NCBI RefSeq assembly: GCF_030695035.1
Contig: NZ_JAUYTT010000005.1
Location: 1 to 64,000 of the forward strand
Length of the DNA stretch: 64,000 nt
Reading direction: 5' to 3'
From: Frigidibacter sp.
Lineage (GTDB): Bacteria > Pseudomonadota > Alphaproteobacteria > Rhodobacterales > Rhodobacteraceae
Below are positions 36,261-45,773 of this stretch, one piece after another. The translations under genes and the position numbers were made by a program. Under the pieces are notes generated by a model. That model saw only the letters and a list, made by a program, of their open reading frames with translations, was not told where the DNA came from and did not search any database. How positions within the stretch are numbered: the first letter of the stretch is position 1; each line of letters opens with the position of its first letter.

Positions 36261-36447
36261 GTTTTCTCCGCTTGGCTTCAACTGACAGGATCGTGTGAGA
36301 CGCGACCCTTGCCCGCCCTTCGCGCCTTGCCTAGAAGGGCTGCGAACAATGGACGGAACGGCCCTCACAGGACCATAGGCGATGTAAGGGGCCGCCGTCA
36401 GAGTGTCAACGCCGCGCCGAGACGCGGCCCTTCCGGGAGTTGCTGCG

Positions 36448-37293
36448 ATGTCGATGGGCTTGAAATTCAAAGGCGCGGCTGTTGCCTGCCTTTTGCTGGC
36501 CACCCCGCTGGCTGCACAGGACGTGACCGCCGATACCGTCGTTGCCACCGTGAACGGCCAGGACATCACCGTGGGCCAGATGATCGCCATGCGCGAAAGC
36601 CTGCCGCAGGAATATCTGGCCCTGCCCGATGACCTGCTGTTCAACGGCGTGCTGGACCAGTTGATCCAGCAGACCGCGCTGGCCCAGCTTGGCGAAAAGT
36701 CGATCAGCCGCCGGGATGAGCTGATCCTGGAAACCCAGCGGCTTGGCTATCTGGCCGGAATCGTTCTGGACGATACCGCGATCGCCGCCGTCACCGATGA
36801 GACGCTGCAGGCCGCCTATGAGGCGAAATATGCGGACGCCGCCCCCAGCAAGGAATTTAACGCCTCGCATATCCTGGTCGAGACCGAGGAAGATGCGGCG
36901 GCGATCAAGGCCGAGATCGACGGCGGCAAGGATTTCACGGAAGTCGCCAAGACCCGCTCCACCGGCCCCTCGGGCCCCAATGGTGGCGAACTTGGCTGGT
37001 TCGGGCTGGGGATGATGGTCGAACCTTTCGAGACCGCCGTGCAGACGCTGGAGCCCGGTCAGGTCTCGGGCCCGGTGCAAACCCAGTTCGGCTGGCACAT
37101 CATCAAGCTGAACGAGACCCGGATGGCCGAGGCCCCGGCGCTGGATGAGGTGCGCGACGAGCTGGCGGCCGAGGTTCAGGAGCAGGCGGTGATGGACCGT
37201 GTTGCCGCCGTGACCGAACAGGCGGATGTTGTGCGCAAGGACGAAGGGCTTGACCCGGCGATCCTGAAGGATACAGCGATCCTGGGCGAATAA
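36448..37293 (+). CDS. Periplasmic parvulin-type peptidyl-prolyl isomerase
   Basis: 281 residues. Signal peptide [20 protein letters not shown], a chaperone-like N-terminal helical part (about 30-130) and a PPIC rotamase domain (about 135-225) with [33 protein letters not shown] and [10 protein letters not shown]. It probably assists folding of outer-membrane or periplasmic proteins, like SurA/PrsA. ATG 36448 has GGGAG 8 nt upstream. It is divergent from secA, and 26 nt before argJ, so argJ may be co-transcribed. Confidence 0.92.
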   Translation: MSMGLKFKGAAVACLLLATPLAAQDVTADTVVATVNGQDITVGQMIAMRESLPQEYLALPDDLLFNGVLDQLIQQTALAQLGEKSISRRDELILETQRLGYLAGIVLDDTAIAAVTDETLQAAYEAKYADAAPSKEFNASHILVETEEDAAAIKAEIDGGKDFTEVAKTRSTGPSGPNGGELGWFGLGMMVEPFETAVQTLEPGQVSGPVQTQFGWHIIKLNETRMAEAPALDEVRDELAAEVQEQAVMDRVAAVTEQADVVRKDEGLDPAILKDTAILGE

Positions 37294-37319
37294 GACACGC
37301 GGCAGCGGAGGGAACGGCG

Positions 37320-38690
37320 ATGGCGAAGAAAGACAAGAAGGACGGCGACAAGAAAGACGGCCCGAAGCTGCGCAAGCTGAAGGCCAAGGTCGCCAAGCTG
37401 AAGTCCAAGCTCGTCGGGGGTGACGCTACGCCCGCTGGCAAGAAGCCCTTGGCCGTCTCTCCGCTGGCGCCCAAGGGCGGCTTCCCGACGCTGCCGATCA
37501 TCGGCGGCGTAGAATTCGCTGCCGCTGCGGCCGGGGTCCGCTATGCCGGCCGCACCGATGTGATGCTTGCCCGCCTTGCCCCCGGCACCGCGGTTGCCGG
37601 CGCCTTCACCCGCTCCTCGACCCGCGCCGCCTGCGTGCTCGACTGTCAGGCCAAGCTGGCCTCTGGGGGCAACGCCGAGGCGGGGGCGGCCATCGTGGTC
37701 AACTCCGGCAATGCCAACGCCTTCACCGGCGCAGATGGCCAGAACGCCGTGGACCGCGTAACCGGCGCCGTGGCCGAGGCGCTTGGCCTTCCCCCTACCC
37801 GCGTCTTCTCTTCCTCCACCGGGGTGATCGGCGAGCCGCTGCCCTGGGACCGCATCGCCGCCAAGATCGACGAGCTGAAGGGCGCGCTGGATGACGAGGG
37901 CATCGAGGACGCCGCCCGCGCGATCATGACCACCGACACCTTCCCCAAGGGCGCCAGCGCCGAGATTGAGGGCGAGGGCGGGCCGATCCGCATTGCCGGT
38001 ATCGCCAAGGGCTCGGGCATGGTCGCGCCGGATATGGCGACGATGCTGGTCTACATCTTCACCGATGCCAAGATCTCGGCAAAGAACCTGCAGAAGATCC
38101 TGTCCCGCAATATGGACAGCACCTTCAATGCCATCACCGTGGACAGCGACACCTCCACCTCGGATGCGCTGATCCTGGCGGCCACGGGCGCCTCGGCCGC
38201 TGCCGAAATCTCGGACCTGCGCTCGCGCGTGGCGAAAGAGTTCGAGGCAGCCCTGCGCGGCGTGATGCTGGATCTTGCGCAGCAGGTCGTGCGTGATGGC
38301 GAGGGCGCGACCAAGTTCGTCGAAGTGCAGGTGACCGGCGCAGAGACGGCCGAGGACGCCAAGCGCGTCGCCTTCGCCATCGCCAACTCGCCGCTGGTCA
38401 AGACCGCCATCGCCGGGCAGGACGCGAACTGGGGCCGGGTGGTCATGGCCGTCGGCAAGTCCGGCGCCAAGGCCGACCGCGACCTGCTGGCGATCCGCTT
38501 TGGCGACATTCTGGTGGCCGACAAGGGCTGGCGCGTGCCGGATTACTCCGAGGCGATGACCTCGGCCTACATGAAGGGCGATGAGCTGGTGATCGGCGTC
38601 GACCTCGGCCTCGGCAAGGCGGCCTACACCGCTTGGACCTGCGACCTGACCCACGGCTATATCGATATCAATGCCGACTATCGCTCCTGA
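37320..38690 (+). CDS. argJ: Bifunctional ornithine acetyltransferase / N-acetylglutamate synthase
   Basis: 456 residues. Recycles the acetyl group from N-acetylornithine to glutamate in arginine synthesis. The precursor self-cleaves before the Thr of MATMLVYIF (near residue 238, after KGSGMVAPD) into alpha and beta chains; STGVIGEPLPWD and NSGNANAFTG form the active site. Unusual is a 44-residue N-terminal extension rich in Lys and Asp (MAKKDKKDGDKKDG, KLRKLKAKVAKLKSKL) before the usual start LAVSPLAPKG. Similar extensions occur in relatives. It may be a coiled or nucleic-acid/membrane-contacting segment. RBS GGAGGGAACGGCG precedes the ATG. Confidence 0.95.
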   Translation: MAKKDKKDGDKKDGPKLRKLKAKVAKLKSKLVGGDATPAGKKPLAVSPLAPKGGFPTLPIIGGVEFAAAAAGVRYAGRTDVMLARLAPGTAVAGAFTRSSTRAACVLDCQAKLASGGNAEAGAAIVVNSGNANAFTGADGQNAVDRVTGAVAEALGLPPTRVFSSSTGVIGEPLPWDRIAAKIDELKGALDDEGIEDAARAIMTTDTFPKGASAEIEGEGGPIRIAGIAKGSGMVAPDMATMLVYIFTDAKISAKNLQKILSRNMDSTFNAITVDSDTSTSDALILAATGASAAAEISDLRSRVAKEFEAALRGVMLDLAQQVVRDGEGATKFVEVQVTGAETAEDAKRVAFAIANSPLVKTAIAGQDANWGRVVMAVGKSGAKADRDLLAIRFGDILVADKGWRVPDYSEAMTSAYMKGDELVIGVDLGLGKAAYTAWTCDLTHGYIDINADYRS

Positions 38691-38697
38691 GGCGGCC

Positions 38698-39096
38698 GTG
38701 AAGGTTGTTCTGGTCTCTGCCGTCGCGCTGATCGATGCCGACGGCAGGGTGCTTCTGGCACAGCGCCCCGAGGGCAAGTCGATGGCGGGCCTCTGGGAGT
38801 TTCCCGGCGGCAAGGTCGAACCCGGCGAGACCCCCGAGGCGGCACTGATCCGCGAACTGCGCGAGGAACTGGGGATCGACACCTGGGCCTCGTGCCTGGC
38901 GCCGCTGACCTTTGCCAGCCACGCCTATGACAGCTTTCACCTCCTGATGCCGCTCTTCGCCTGCCGCAAGTGGCAAGGGATCGTGGCGCCCCAGGAAGGG
39001 CAAAAGCTGGCCTGGGTGCGCCCGGCACAGCTGCGTGATTACCCGATGCCCCCGGCCGATATCCCGCTGATCCCGATCCTGCGCGACTGGCTGTAA
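38698..39096 (+). CDS. mutT: MutT-type Nudix pyrophosphohydrolase
   Basis: 132 residues. Hydrolyses oxidised or non-canonical nucleoside triphosphates such as 8-oxo-dGTP to monophosphates. The Nudix box GGKVEPGETPEAALIRELRE, continuing ELGI, is at about 37-60 and matches G-x5-E-x7-RE-U-x-EE-x-G-U. I prefer GTG 38698 (GAGG 6 nt upstream, starting VKVVLVSAVALID), 7 nt after the argJ stop; ATG 38671, inside argJ, would add nine residues and lacks a ribosome site. Confidence 0.9.
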   Translation: MKVVLVSAVALIDADGRVLLAQRPEGKSMAGLWEFPGGKVEPGETPEAALIRELREELGIDTWASCLAPLTFASHAYDSFHLLMPLFACRKWQGIVAPQEGQKLAWVRPAQLRDYPMPPADIPLIPILRDWL

Positions 39097-39299
39097 TCGC
39101 CGCGAAGGGGTGAGTCGCGGGCGCGGCAACGCAGCGCCGTCTTCGCCGCAATGCAGAATAAGTTTCAAAATAGTTACCGCTCGCGCAATAAAAGTTCTTG
39201 CGGCTTCATTCATAAATATGTCAAAACTGCAGCATGGGGATGCAGGGTCGGGGCAAGATTTATGCATCATGGAAACAGCAGGAAGTGGGAGACTTTGCA

Positions 39300-39437
39300 A
39301 TGCTGAGAACGATCACGGTCGGCAGCTGCGTTTCGGTGCAGGGCACGTTCGAGCGTCAGCTCGAGAATGGCAAGATCCAGGTGCGCGTTGGGGAGCGCGT
39401 GTTTGCGGGTAACCCGGTTGCCCAGAAGGCCGACTAG
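39300..39437 (+). CDS. Small protein of unknown function (45 aa)
   Basis: MLRTITVGSCVSVQGTF at the start, basic and Val/Gly-rich, ending in VAQKAD. GGGAG lies 8 nt before the ATG and a strong terminator follows, so it looks like a complete monocistronic gene with a 200-nt AT-richer upstream region. The alternating hydrophobic pattern (KIQVRVGERVFAGNPV) suggests a small beta barrel. I do not recognise a family. Confidence 0.65.
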   Translation: MLRTITVGSCVSVQGTFERQLENGKIQVRVGERVFAGNPVAQKAD

Positions 39438-39458
39438 GAGGAGAGTCGGCTTTCAACG

Positions 39459-39487
39459 AAAAAGGGAGGCTCGCGCCTCCCTTTTTT
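39459..39487. terminator. Bidirectional intrinsic terminator
   Basis: AAAAAGGGAGGC - TCGC - GCCTCCCTTTTTT serves the 45-aa gene on the plus strand and the rimP-nusA-infB operon on the minus strand. A second GC-rich hairpin (GGCCCGCC / GGGCGGGCC, 39507-39527) lies between it and the infB stop. Confidence 0.85.
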
Positions 39488-39535
39488 GTGTCTGATCGCC
39501 AGAAGGGGCCCGCCGCAAGGGCGGGCCGCAGGCCG

Positions 39536-42058
39536 TTAGAGCAGCCGGCGTTCCACTTCCTCGCGCTCGAAGATCTCGATGACATCGCCTGCGCGAATGT
39601 CTTCGTAGTTCTCGAAGGCCATACCGCATTCCTGGCCCGAGATGACTTCCTTCACCTCGTCCTTGAAGCGCTTCAGCGTCTTCAGCGTGCCTTCGTGGAT
39701 CACCACGTTGTCGCGCAGCAGGCGCACGCCGGCGGACCGGCGGGCAACGCCCTCGGTGACAAGACACCCGGCAACCATGCCGACGTTCGACACCTTGAAG
39801 ACTTCCTTGATCGTCGCGTAACCGATGAAGGTTTCGCGGATCTCGTTCTTCAGCAGGCCAGAGGCAGCGGCCTTCACGTCGTCGACCAGATCGTAGATCA
39901 CCGAGTAGTAGCGGATCTCCACACCCTTCTGGTTGGCAGCGGCACGGGCCGGCGCATTGGCCCGCACGTTGAAGCCGATGACCGGCGCACCCGACGCTTC
40001 GGCCAGACCGATATCGCTCTCGGTGATGGCGCCGACTCCCGAATGCAGCACGCGCACGCGCACCTCTTCGTTGCCGATCTTCTCCATCGCCTGGATGATC
40101 GCCTCGGCAGAACCCTGCACGTCGGCCTTCACCAGGATCGGCAGCTCCGACACGTTCTTGTCGGCCTTGGCCTTGGCCATCAGCTGTTCCATCGTGGTCG
40201 CGGCACCGGCAGCGGCGCGCTTGTCGCGCGTCACCTGATCGCGGTAATCCGCAATCTCGCGGGCCTGCGCCTCGGTCTCGACGACGTTCAGCACGTCGCC
40301 GGCCTCGGGTGTGCCGTTCAGACCCAGCACCTCGACCGGAACCGACGGCCCGGCCTCATCGACGCGCTCGCCCTTGTCGTTGATCAGGGCGCGAACCTTG
40401 CCCCACTGCGCGCCAACGACGAAGATGTCGCCCTTGTGCAGCGTGCCATGCTCGATCAGCACGGTGGCGACGGGGCCACGGCCCACATCCAGCTTGGCCT
40501 CGATCACCGCGCCGGCAGCGGCGCGTTTCGGGTTGGCCCGCAGGTCAAGGATCTCGGCCTGCAGCGCGATGCTTTCCAGCAGCAGGTCGAGCCCTTTGCC
40601 GGTGGTCGCCGAAACCTCGACGTCGAGCACATCGCCGCCCATCTGTTCGACGACAACTTCATGCTGCAGCAGCCCGGTGCGAACCTTTTGCGGGTTGGCC
40701 GACGGCTTGTCGCATTTGTTGATCGCCACGATCATCGGCACGTTGGCGGCCCGCGCATGGGCAATCGCCTCGACCGTCTGCGGCATCACCGCATCGTCGG
40801 CGGCAACCACCAGCACCACGATATCCGTCACCTGCGCACCGCGGGCACGCATCGACGTGAACGCAGCGTGGCCCGGCGTGTCGAGGAAGGTCAGCACAGC
40901 CCCCGAATCGGTGGTCACCTGATAGGCGCCGATATGCTGGGTGATGCCGCCAGCTTCGCCCGACACGACACTGGTCTTGCGGATCGCATCCAGCAGCGAG
41001 GTCTTGCCGTGGTCAACGTGGCCCATGATCGTCACGATCGGCGGGCGCGGGATCAGGTCTTCATCGGCGTCCAGCACCTTGTGGATCACTTGTTCCACGT
41101 CCGAGTCGGACACGCGCACTGCCTTGTGACCGAATTCCTCGATCACCAGTTCCGCGGTATCCGCGTCGATCGCCTCGTTCATGCTGACCATCAGGCCCAT
41201 CTTCATCAGCGACTTGACCACATCGGCGGCACGTTCGGCCATCCGGTTGGCAAGTTCCTGAACAACGATGGTCTCGGGCAGCTGGACGTCGCGCACCATC
41301 TTCTCGGCGCGCTGGCCCATGCCCATCGCCTTCTGGCGGGCCTTGTCCTGCTTGCGCTTCATCGCGGCGAGCGAGCGGGTGCGCCCGCCTTCGCCATTCA
41401 GCGCCTCGTTCAGCGACAGGCGGCCGGTGCGGCGGCTGTCTTCGGTGCCCTTGCTCTTGCCACGCGCGTCGCGGTCGGCCGCGGCATCACGCTCGCGGTC
41501 GGTCTTGCGCGGGGCAGCGGCGGTGACGCCCTTGGTTGCAGCGCGCGAGGCAGCAGCTTCGGCAGCGGCCGGATCGGCCGGCTTGTCGGATGCTGCGGGC
41601 TTGCGCACGTCTTCTTTCTTCTGGGCGCGGATCTCGGCTTCGCGGACCTTGCGGGCGTCTTCCTCGGCCTTCAGCCGCAGGGCTTCCTGATGCTCGCGCT
41701 CTTCGCGCTCCTTCGCCTCGATCTCGGCGCGGCGCCGGTCGCGCTCTTCCTCGCGGGCCTTCTCGTCAGCCAGACGCTGCGCAGACTCTTCAACCTCACG
41801 TGCCTTCGCGGCACGCAGGGCAGAAAGACGGCGCTCCATCTCGGCGTCGGTAATCCCGGCGGGGCGCTTCGACGGATCGCCCAAGGCGCCGGTGCCAGTG
41901 CCCTTGCCGGGGGCCGTCCCGGGTTTTGGCACCACAACACGCTTGCGCTTCGTCTCGACCAGCACGCTTTTCGTCCGGCCGTGGGAGAAGCTCTGCTTCA
42001 CCTGACCGGAACGCCCGCTGCCGAGCCCAAGGGGTTTTTTGCCGTCACTATCGCTCAT
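39536..42058 (-). CDS. infB: Translation initiation factor IF-2
   Basis: 840 residues. GTPase that brings fMet-tRNA to the 30S subunit and joins the subunits. A long Arg/Glu/Ala-rich N-terminal part (about 50-240) is followed by G1 [13 protein letters not shown] (near residue 345), G3 DTPGHAAF, G4 NKCDKP and the C-terminal fMet-tRNA-binding domain, ending EEVERRLL. Last gene of the rimP-nusA-ylxR-infB operon; overlaps the ylxR gene by 4 nt (ATGA). Confidence 0.98.
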   Translation of the reverse strand: MSDSDGKKPLGLGSGRSGQVKQSFSHGRTKSVLVETKRKRVVVPKPGTAPGKGTGTGALGDPSKRPAGITDAEMERRLSALRAAKAREVEESAQRLADEKAREEERDRRRAEIEAKEREEREHQEALRLKAEEDARKVREAEIRAQKKEDVRKPAASDKPADPAAAEAAASRAATKGVTAAAPRKTDRERDAAADRDARGKSKGTEDSRRTGRLSLNEALNGEGGRTRSLAAMKRKQDKARQKAMGMGQRAEKMVRDVQLPETIVVQELANRMAERAADVVKSLMKMGLMVSMNEAIDADTAELVIEEFGHKAVRVSDSDVEQVIHKVLDADEDLIPRPPIVTIMGHVDHGKTSLLDAIRKTSVVSGEAGGITQHIGAYQVTTDSGAVLTFLDTPGHAAFTSMRARGAQVTDIVVLVVAADDAVMPQTVEAIAHARAANVPMIVAINKCDKPSANPQKVRTGLLQHEVVVEQMGGDVLDVEVSATTGKGLDLLLESIALQAEILDLRANPKRAAAGAVIEAKLDVGRGPVATVLIEHGTLHKGDIFVVGAQWGKVRALINDKGERVDEAGPSVPVEVLGLNGTPEAGDVLNVVETEAQAREIADYRDQVTRDKRAAAGAATTMEQLMAKAKADKNVSELPILVKADVQGSAEAIIQAMEKIGNEEVRVRVLHSGVGAITESDIGLAEASGAPVIGFNVRANAPARAAANQKGVEIRYYSVIYDLVDDVKAAASGLLKNEIRETFIGYATIKEVFKVSNVGMVAGCLVTEGVARRSAGVRLLRDNVVIHEGTLKTLKRFKDEVKEVISGQECGMAFENYEDIRAGDVIEIFEREEVERRLL

Positions 42059-42702
42059 GCCGAATTCGTATCCTTCCCGGCGGTCCTGCCGCCGTCGTGC
42101 TTGCCTTCGATGGCCTTGCTACGCAGACCCGAAAGCTTTGCCGCTTCCTCTACAACACGCCGTGCGAGTCCGCCAGCCGCAAGCGCGCCGTGTATCGCAT
42201 GTTCGCGCCCGAATGCCAAACCCAATTCCTGGGCTGTCAGGCACCCGAAATACCGCCCACCGGGCGGCGTCCAAAGCTTGGTCTTGCCGCGCTCGGACCC
42301 GTCCGAGGCTTGCAGCAGAACCTTGGCCCTACCTTGGGCCAACCACTCTTTCACCTTCTCGAACCCAGTCACTGCGCCGCCAGCCTTGCGGGCCAGAGAC
42401 ACCAGATGCACCACGCGGTCCGCCAGCATCGCCTCGACCCGGTCCACCAGATCGGGCGGAACGATGACGGGCTGCTTGGCCGCGCGGGCAAACAGGCCCT
42501 TCTTCGCCGCCTTCTCCAGCGCGTCGCGGTCAGCGGTCACCCACATCCCGCGGCCCGGCAGCTTTTCCGAAAGGTCGGCCACGACGGTCCCGTCGGGCGC
42601 GACAACAAAGCGGATCAGCCCGGCTTTCGGCTGCGTCTCGCCGGTGGCAATGCACCGGCGCTCCGTTTCGTCTTCGTCCTTGTCACGGCCTCCGCGCGTC
42701 AT
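42055..42702 (-). CDS. YlxR-family RNA-binding protein (DUF448)
   Basis: 215 residues. N-terminal YlxR domain with [20 protein letters not shown] (about 14-33) and [13 protein letters not shown], then an L7Ae-like domain (about 105-190; [20 protein letters not shown]). Known to sit between nusA and infB across bacteria and thought to bind RNA or modulate RNase P or transcription; the exact role is unsettled. ATG 42702 has GGAGGA 6 nt upstream. The C-terminal tail ([20 protein letters not shown]) is low complexity. Confidence 0.9.
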   Translation of the reverse strand: MTRGGRDKDEDETERRCIATGETQPKAGLIRFVVAPDGTVVADLSEKLPGRGMWVTADRDALEKAAKKGLFARAAKQPVIVPPDLVDRVEAMLADRVVHLVSLARKAGGAVTGFEKVKEWLAQGRAKVLLQASDGSERGKTKLWTPPGGRYFGCLTAQELGLAFGREHAIHGALAAGGLARRVVEEAAKLSGLRSKAIEGKHDGGRTAGKDTNSA

Positions 42703-42724
42703 GGCTGTCCTCCGGGGTCCGTTC

Positions 42725-44332
42725 TCAGACCTCGTCCTCCGCCGCAACGTCGGCTTCTGCCTCGCCGGCAAGCTCGGACGGGTCGACCCAGCCCAGCTGG
42801 ATCCGCGCGGTCATCACCAGATGCTGCGCTTCCTCCAGGCTCATGTCGAACTTCTCGAGGATGCCTTCGTCCTTCACGCGCTCGCCGTTGACTGTGGTCC
42901 AGCCGCCGGCCAGCTCCCAGTCGGCGCAGGTGGCGAAGTCTTCCAGCGTCTTCACATCGTCTTTCGCCAGCGCTTCCACCATCTGGGGTGTCAGGCCCTC
43001 GAATTCAATGAGGCTGTCCTCGACACCCAGCTCGCGCGCCGCTTCCAGCGCCTTGCGGTTGAGTTCCTCGATATGGTCGCGGGCCCGGGCCTGAAGCTCG
43101 GCGGCGGTCGCATCATCGACGCCCTCGATCACCAGCAGCTCTTCAAGATCGACATAGGCGACCTCTTCAAGGTTGGTGAAGCCTTCCGACACCAGCAGCT
43201 GTGCGAAGGTCTCATCGAGATCCAGCGCAGCCATGAACATGCCCGTCCGCTCTGCAAACTCGGCCTGACGGCGTTCGCTTTCCTGCGCTTCGGTCAGGAT
43301 GTCGATGTCCAGCCCGGTCAGCTGGCTGGCAAGGCGAACGTTCTGGCCGCGGCGGCCGATGGCCAGCGACAGCTGTTCGTCCGGCACCACGACCTCGATG
43401 CGGTTCGCCTCTTCATCGATCACCACTTTCGACACTTCGGCCGGCTGCAGCGCGTTCACAAGGAAGGTCGCCTGATCCTCGTTCCACGGGATGATGTCGA
43501 TCTTCTCGCCCTGCAGCTCGTTCACCACGGCCTGCACACGGCTGCCGCGCATACCCACGCAGGCGCCGACCGGATCGATGGAGCTGTCATAGCTGATGAC
43601 GGCGATCTTGGCACGGCTGCCCGGATCCCGGGCCACAGCCTTGATCTCGATGATGCCGTCATAGATTTCCGGCACTTCCATCTTGAACAGCTCGGCCATG
43701 AACTGCGGATCGGTGCGCGACAGGAAGACCTGCGGGCCCCGGGCCTCGCGGCGCACGTCCTTGATGTACGAGCGGATGCGGTCGTTCGGGCGATAGCTTT
43801 CACGGCCGATCTTCTCGTTCCGGCGCAGGATGGCTTCACCGCGGCCGATATCCACGATGATGTTGCCGTATTCCTCGCGCTTGACCACGCCGTTGATGAT
43901 GGTTCCCTTGCGGCCTTCGAACTCTTCGAACTGACGGTCACGCTCGGCTTCGCGGACCTTCTGCAAGATCACCTGCTTGGCTGATTGCGCGGCGATGCGG
44001 CCCAGATCGACCGGGGGAACCTCTTCGATGATCTCGTCACCGATTACGGGTTCGGCCAGGAACTGCTTGGCCTGCGCCACGGTCATCTGCGCCTGATAGC
44101 TTTCGACGGCGTCATCCTCGACAACCGTGCGCACGCGGGTGAACTGCGCGCGCCCCGTCTTGCGGTCGATGGTCACGCGGATGTCCATCTCGGACCCGTA
44201 TCGGGACTTCGCCGCACGGGCGAGCGATTCTTCCATCGCCTGAATGACAAGCTCGGGGTCGATCATCTTCTCGCGCGCGACCGCCTCGGCGGTCTGCAGA
44301 AGTTCCAGCTGGTTGGCGGAAGTGATAGCCAT
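42725..44332 (-). CDS. nusA: Transcription termination/antitermination factor NusA
   Basis: 535 residues. Binds RNA polymerase and nascent RNA to control pausing, termination and antitermination. Order: N-terminal polymerase-binding domain 1-125, S1 domain about 130-200, two KH domains about 205-345 ([38 protein letters not shown]) and two C-terminal helix-hairpin-helix repeats ([19 protein letters not shown]). The tail is acidic ([12 protein letters not shown]). It starts 2 nt after rimP and is 22 nt before the ylxR start. It may regulate its own operon through the leader at 44959-45073. Confidence 0.98.
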   Translation of the reverse strand: MAITSANQLELLQTAEAVAREKMIDPELVIQAMEESLARAAKSRYGSEMDIRVTIDRKTGRAQFTRVRTVVEDDAVESYQAQMTVAQAKQFLAEPVIGDEIIEEVPPVDLGRIAAQSAKQVILQKVREAERDRQFEEFEGRKGTIINGVVKREEYGNIIVDIGRGEAILRRNEKIGRESYRPNDRIRSYIKDVRREARGPQVFLSRTDPQFMAELFKMEVPEIYDGIIEIKAVARDPGSRAKIAVISYDSSIDPVGACVGMRGSRVQAVVNELQGEKIDIIPWNEDQATFLVNALQPAEVSKVVIDEEANRIEVVVPDEQLSLAIGRRGQNVRLASQLTGLDIDILTEAQESERRQAEFAERTGMFMAALDLDETFAQLLVSEGFTNLEEVAYVDLEELLVIEGVDDATAAELQARARDHIEELNRKALEAARELGVEDSLIEFEGLTPQMVEALAKDDVKTLEDFATCADWELAGGWTTVNGERVKDEGILEKFDMSLEEAQHLVMTARIQLGWVDPSELAGEAEADVAAEDEV

Positions 44333-44334
44333 GG

Positions 44335-44946
44335 TCAGGCCTCCTCGGACCGGTCGGTGTCTGTATCGGTTTCGTCTGTATCGGTTTCGATGTCGTCGAA
44401 CTGGCTCTCATCGATGATGCCGGCCGCCTTGCGCTGGCGCAGCATCTCGGCGATCAGCTCGTCGGTCAGGATCAGTTTCGCATCGGTCAGCCAGTCGAAT
44501 TTCAGGCCGATGGTCTGGATGCCATTGGCGCCGTCCTCGATGTTGATCAGCACCTCATCGGCTTCGGTGCCGACAAGGATGCCCTTGAAGCGCTTGCGCC
44601 CGTCGATCTGGGCTTCGGTCTCGATGCGGGCCTCATAGCCTTCCCACATGTCGAAATCCTTGAGCCGGGTCAGCGGCCGGTCGATCCCGGGGCTGGAAAC
44701 CTCAAGGTAATAGTTGTCCTCGATCGGGTCTTCGACATCCAGAACCGCCGACACCGCGGTCGACACCTTGGCGCAATCGTCGACATCGATGCCGCCTTCG
44801 GGCCGGTCGGCCATGATCTGCAGCGTCTTGGTCTGGCCGCCCATCAGGCGGATGCGGACCAGCTCGAACCCCAGGCCCTCGATGGCCGGGCCGACGATTT
44901 CAGCCAGCTTCCGGTCGATGGCGGTCTTGGCGATCAGGTCGCTCAT
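44335..44946 (-). CDS. rimP: Ribosome maturation factor RimP
   Basis: 203 residues. Needed for maturation of the 30S subunit. The family core runs from [20 protein letters not shown] through [13 protein letters not shown] to [17 protein letters not shown] (about 24-125). The C-terminal tail is repetitive and acidic ([15 protein letters not shown]), longer than in E. coli. ATG 44946 has AAGGA 7 nt upstream, and that site is only a few bases beyond the T tract of an intrinsic terminator. First gene of the operon with nusA. Confidence 0.95.
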   Translation of the reverse strand: MSDLIAKTAIDRKLAEIVGPAIEGLGFELVRIRLMGGQTKTLQIMADRPEGGIDVDDCAKVSTAVSAVLDVEDPIEDNYYLEVSSPGIDRPLTRLKDFDMWEGYEARIETEAQIDGRKRFKGILVGTEADEVLINIEDGANGIQTIGLKFDWLTDAKLILTDELIAEMLRQRKAAGIIDESQFDDIETDTDETDTDTDRSEEA

Positions 44947-44958
44947 GTTCCGATCCTT

Positions 44959-45073
44959 AAAAACAAAAAACGGGCCGTGGCGGCCCGTTGCAAGCTCCGG
45001 TGGGCCGCCGGGTTTGGACCCCGGTAGCGCCGCTGTTGAAGGGCCATATACGGAAGCGGCAGCGAGTCTGCAA
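44959..45073 (-). promoter_or_regulatory. Promoter and putative attenuator leader of rimP-nusA-infB
   Basis: Minus-strand order: TTGCAG (45073-45068), 17-nt spacer, TATATG (45050-45045) as a promoter; then a hairpin CCGGG/CCCGG (45024-45008); then GGCGGCCC (45009-45002); then a terminator ACGGGCC/GGCCCGT (44988-44970) with TTTTTTGTTTTT ending at 44959, directly before the rimP ribosome site. GGCGGCCC is perfectly complementary to GGGCCGCC (44986-44979) in the terminator 5' arm and could prevent it forming. Because no promoter fits between the T tract and rimP, transcription must pass the terminator. The terminator alone could also serve tspO. Confidence 0.5.
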
Positions 45074-45109
45074 GCCTGTTCGCGCTATGGCCCCCTTGGT
45101 CGCCCCGGT

Positions 45110-45571
45110 TCAGCCCTGCCGCGGGTTGAAGCGCCAGACCCACAGGTTCAGCGCCGCCGCCACCACCAGCCACGCCAGATACGGCACGATCAGCAGCCCC
45201 GCCACGGTATCCAGCGCCCAGAAGGTGACCAGCATCCCCACCACCGCGACCAGCAGGCCGGCCATCACCAGCAGCGCCGTCAGCATCCGGTGCGCGCCGA
45301 AGAACACCGGCGTCCACAGGGTGTTGAACGCGATCTGCATCGCCCAGAAGGCCAGCGCCTGACTGTTTCCGGGCAGCACCGCCACCCGCGTCGCGGCGTA
45401 GCTGGAGAACAGGTAGAGCGTTGTCCACACCACCGGAAACGCCCAGTTCGGCGGCGTCCAGGTGGGTTTGTTCAGCCCGACATACCAGGCGCCTGGCTTG
45501 AACAGGAAGCCGGTAGAGGCAGCGGCGGCCGAGGCGGCAAGGAAGGTCAGGAACAGCGGGAGGGTCATCAT
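45110..45571 (-). CDS. tspO: TspO/MBR family tryptophan-rich sensory protein
   Basis: 153 residues, five transmembrane helices, rich in aromatic residues (PGAWYVGLNKPTWTPPNW, FPVVWTTLYLFSSYAATRV, IAFNTLWTPVFFGAHRM). Binds porphyrins; in Rhodobacter sphaeroides TspO lowers expression of photopigment and tetrapyrrole genes in response to oxygen. ATG 45571 is the first of two adjacent ATG codons; the ribosome site is weak. Upstream of the rimP operon on the same strand, separated by the leader described above. Confidence 0.94.
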   Translation of the reverse strand: MMTLPLFLTFLAASAAAASTGFLFKPGAWYVGLNKPTWTPPNWAFPVVWTTLYLFSSYAATRVAVLPGNSQALAFWAMQIAFNTLWTPVFFGAHRMLTALLVMAGLLVAVVGMLVTFWALDTVAGLLIVPYLAWLVVAAALNLWVWRFNPRQG

Positions 45572-45773
45572 AGGTAGGGTTCCATTCGGGTTGGCAGGGG
45601 CCAAAGCGCGGGCCTGCCTTCAGGCTCCGCCGCGCGGCACATTCATCACACGGACAAGCCAGGTCAGGCCAGCGAGATTCTGGCCCGGCACGCGGCAGGT
45701 GGAGACATCTTCCCCAGCGTGGTATATGGCTGGCAAGATGCGCATCGTGTAGCGGTTCGCCAACGTTCCGGAT

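Noticed and set aside
39488-43984. 1498-codon plus-strand open frame over infB-ylxR-nusA
   Set aside because: Antisense shadow of core genes, low-complexity translation.
45000-45030. T-arm-like hairpin, possible tRNA upstream of rimP (compare metY in E. coli)
   Set aside because: CCGGG-GTCCAAA-CCCGG resembles a T arm, but there is no matching acceptor, D or anticodon arm.
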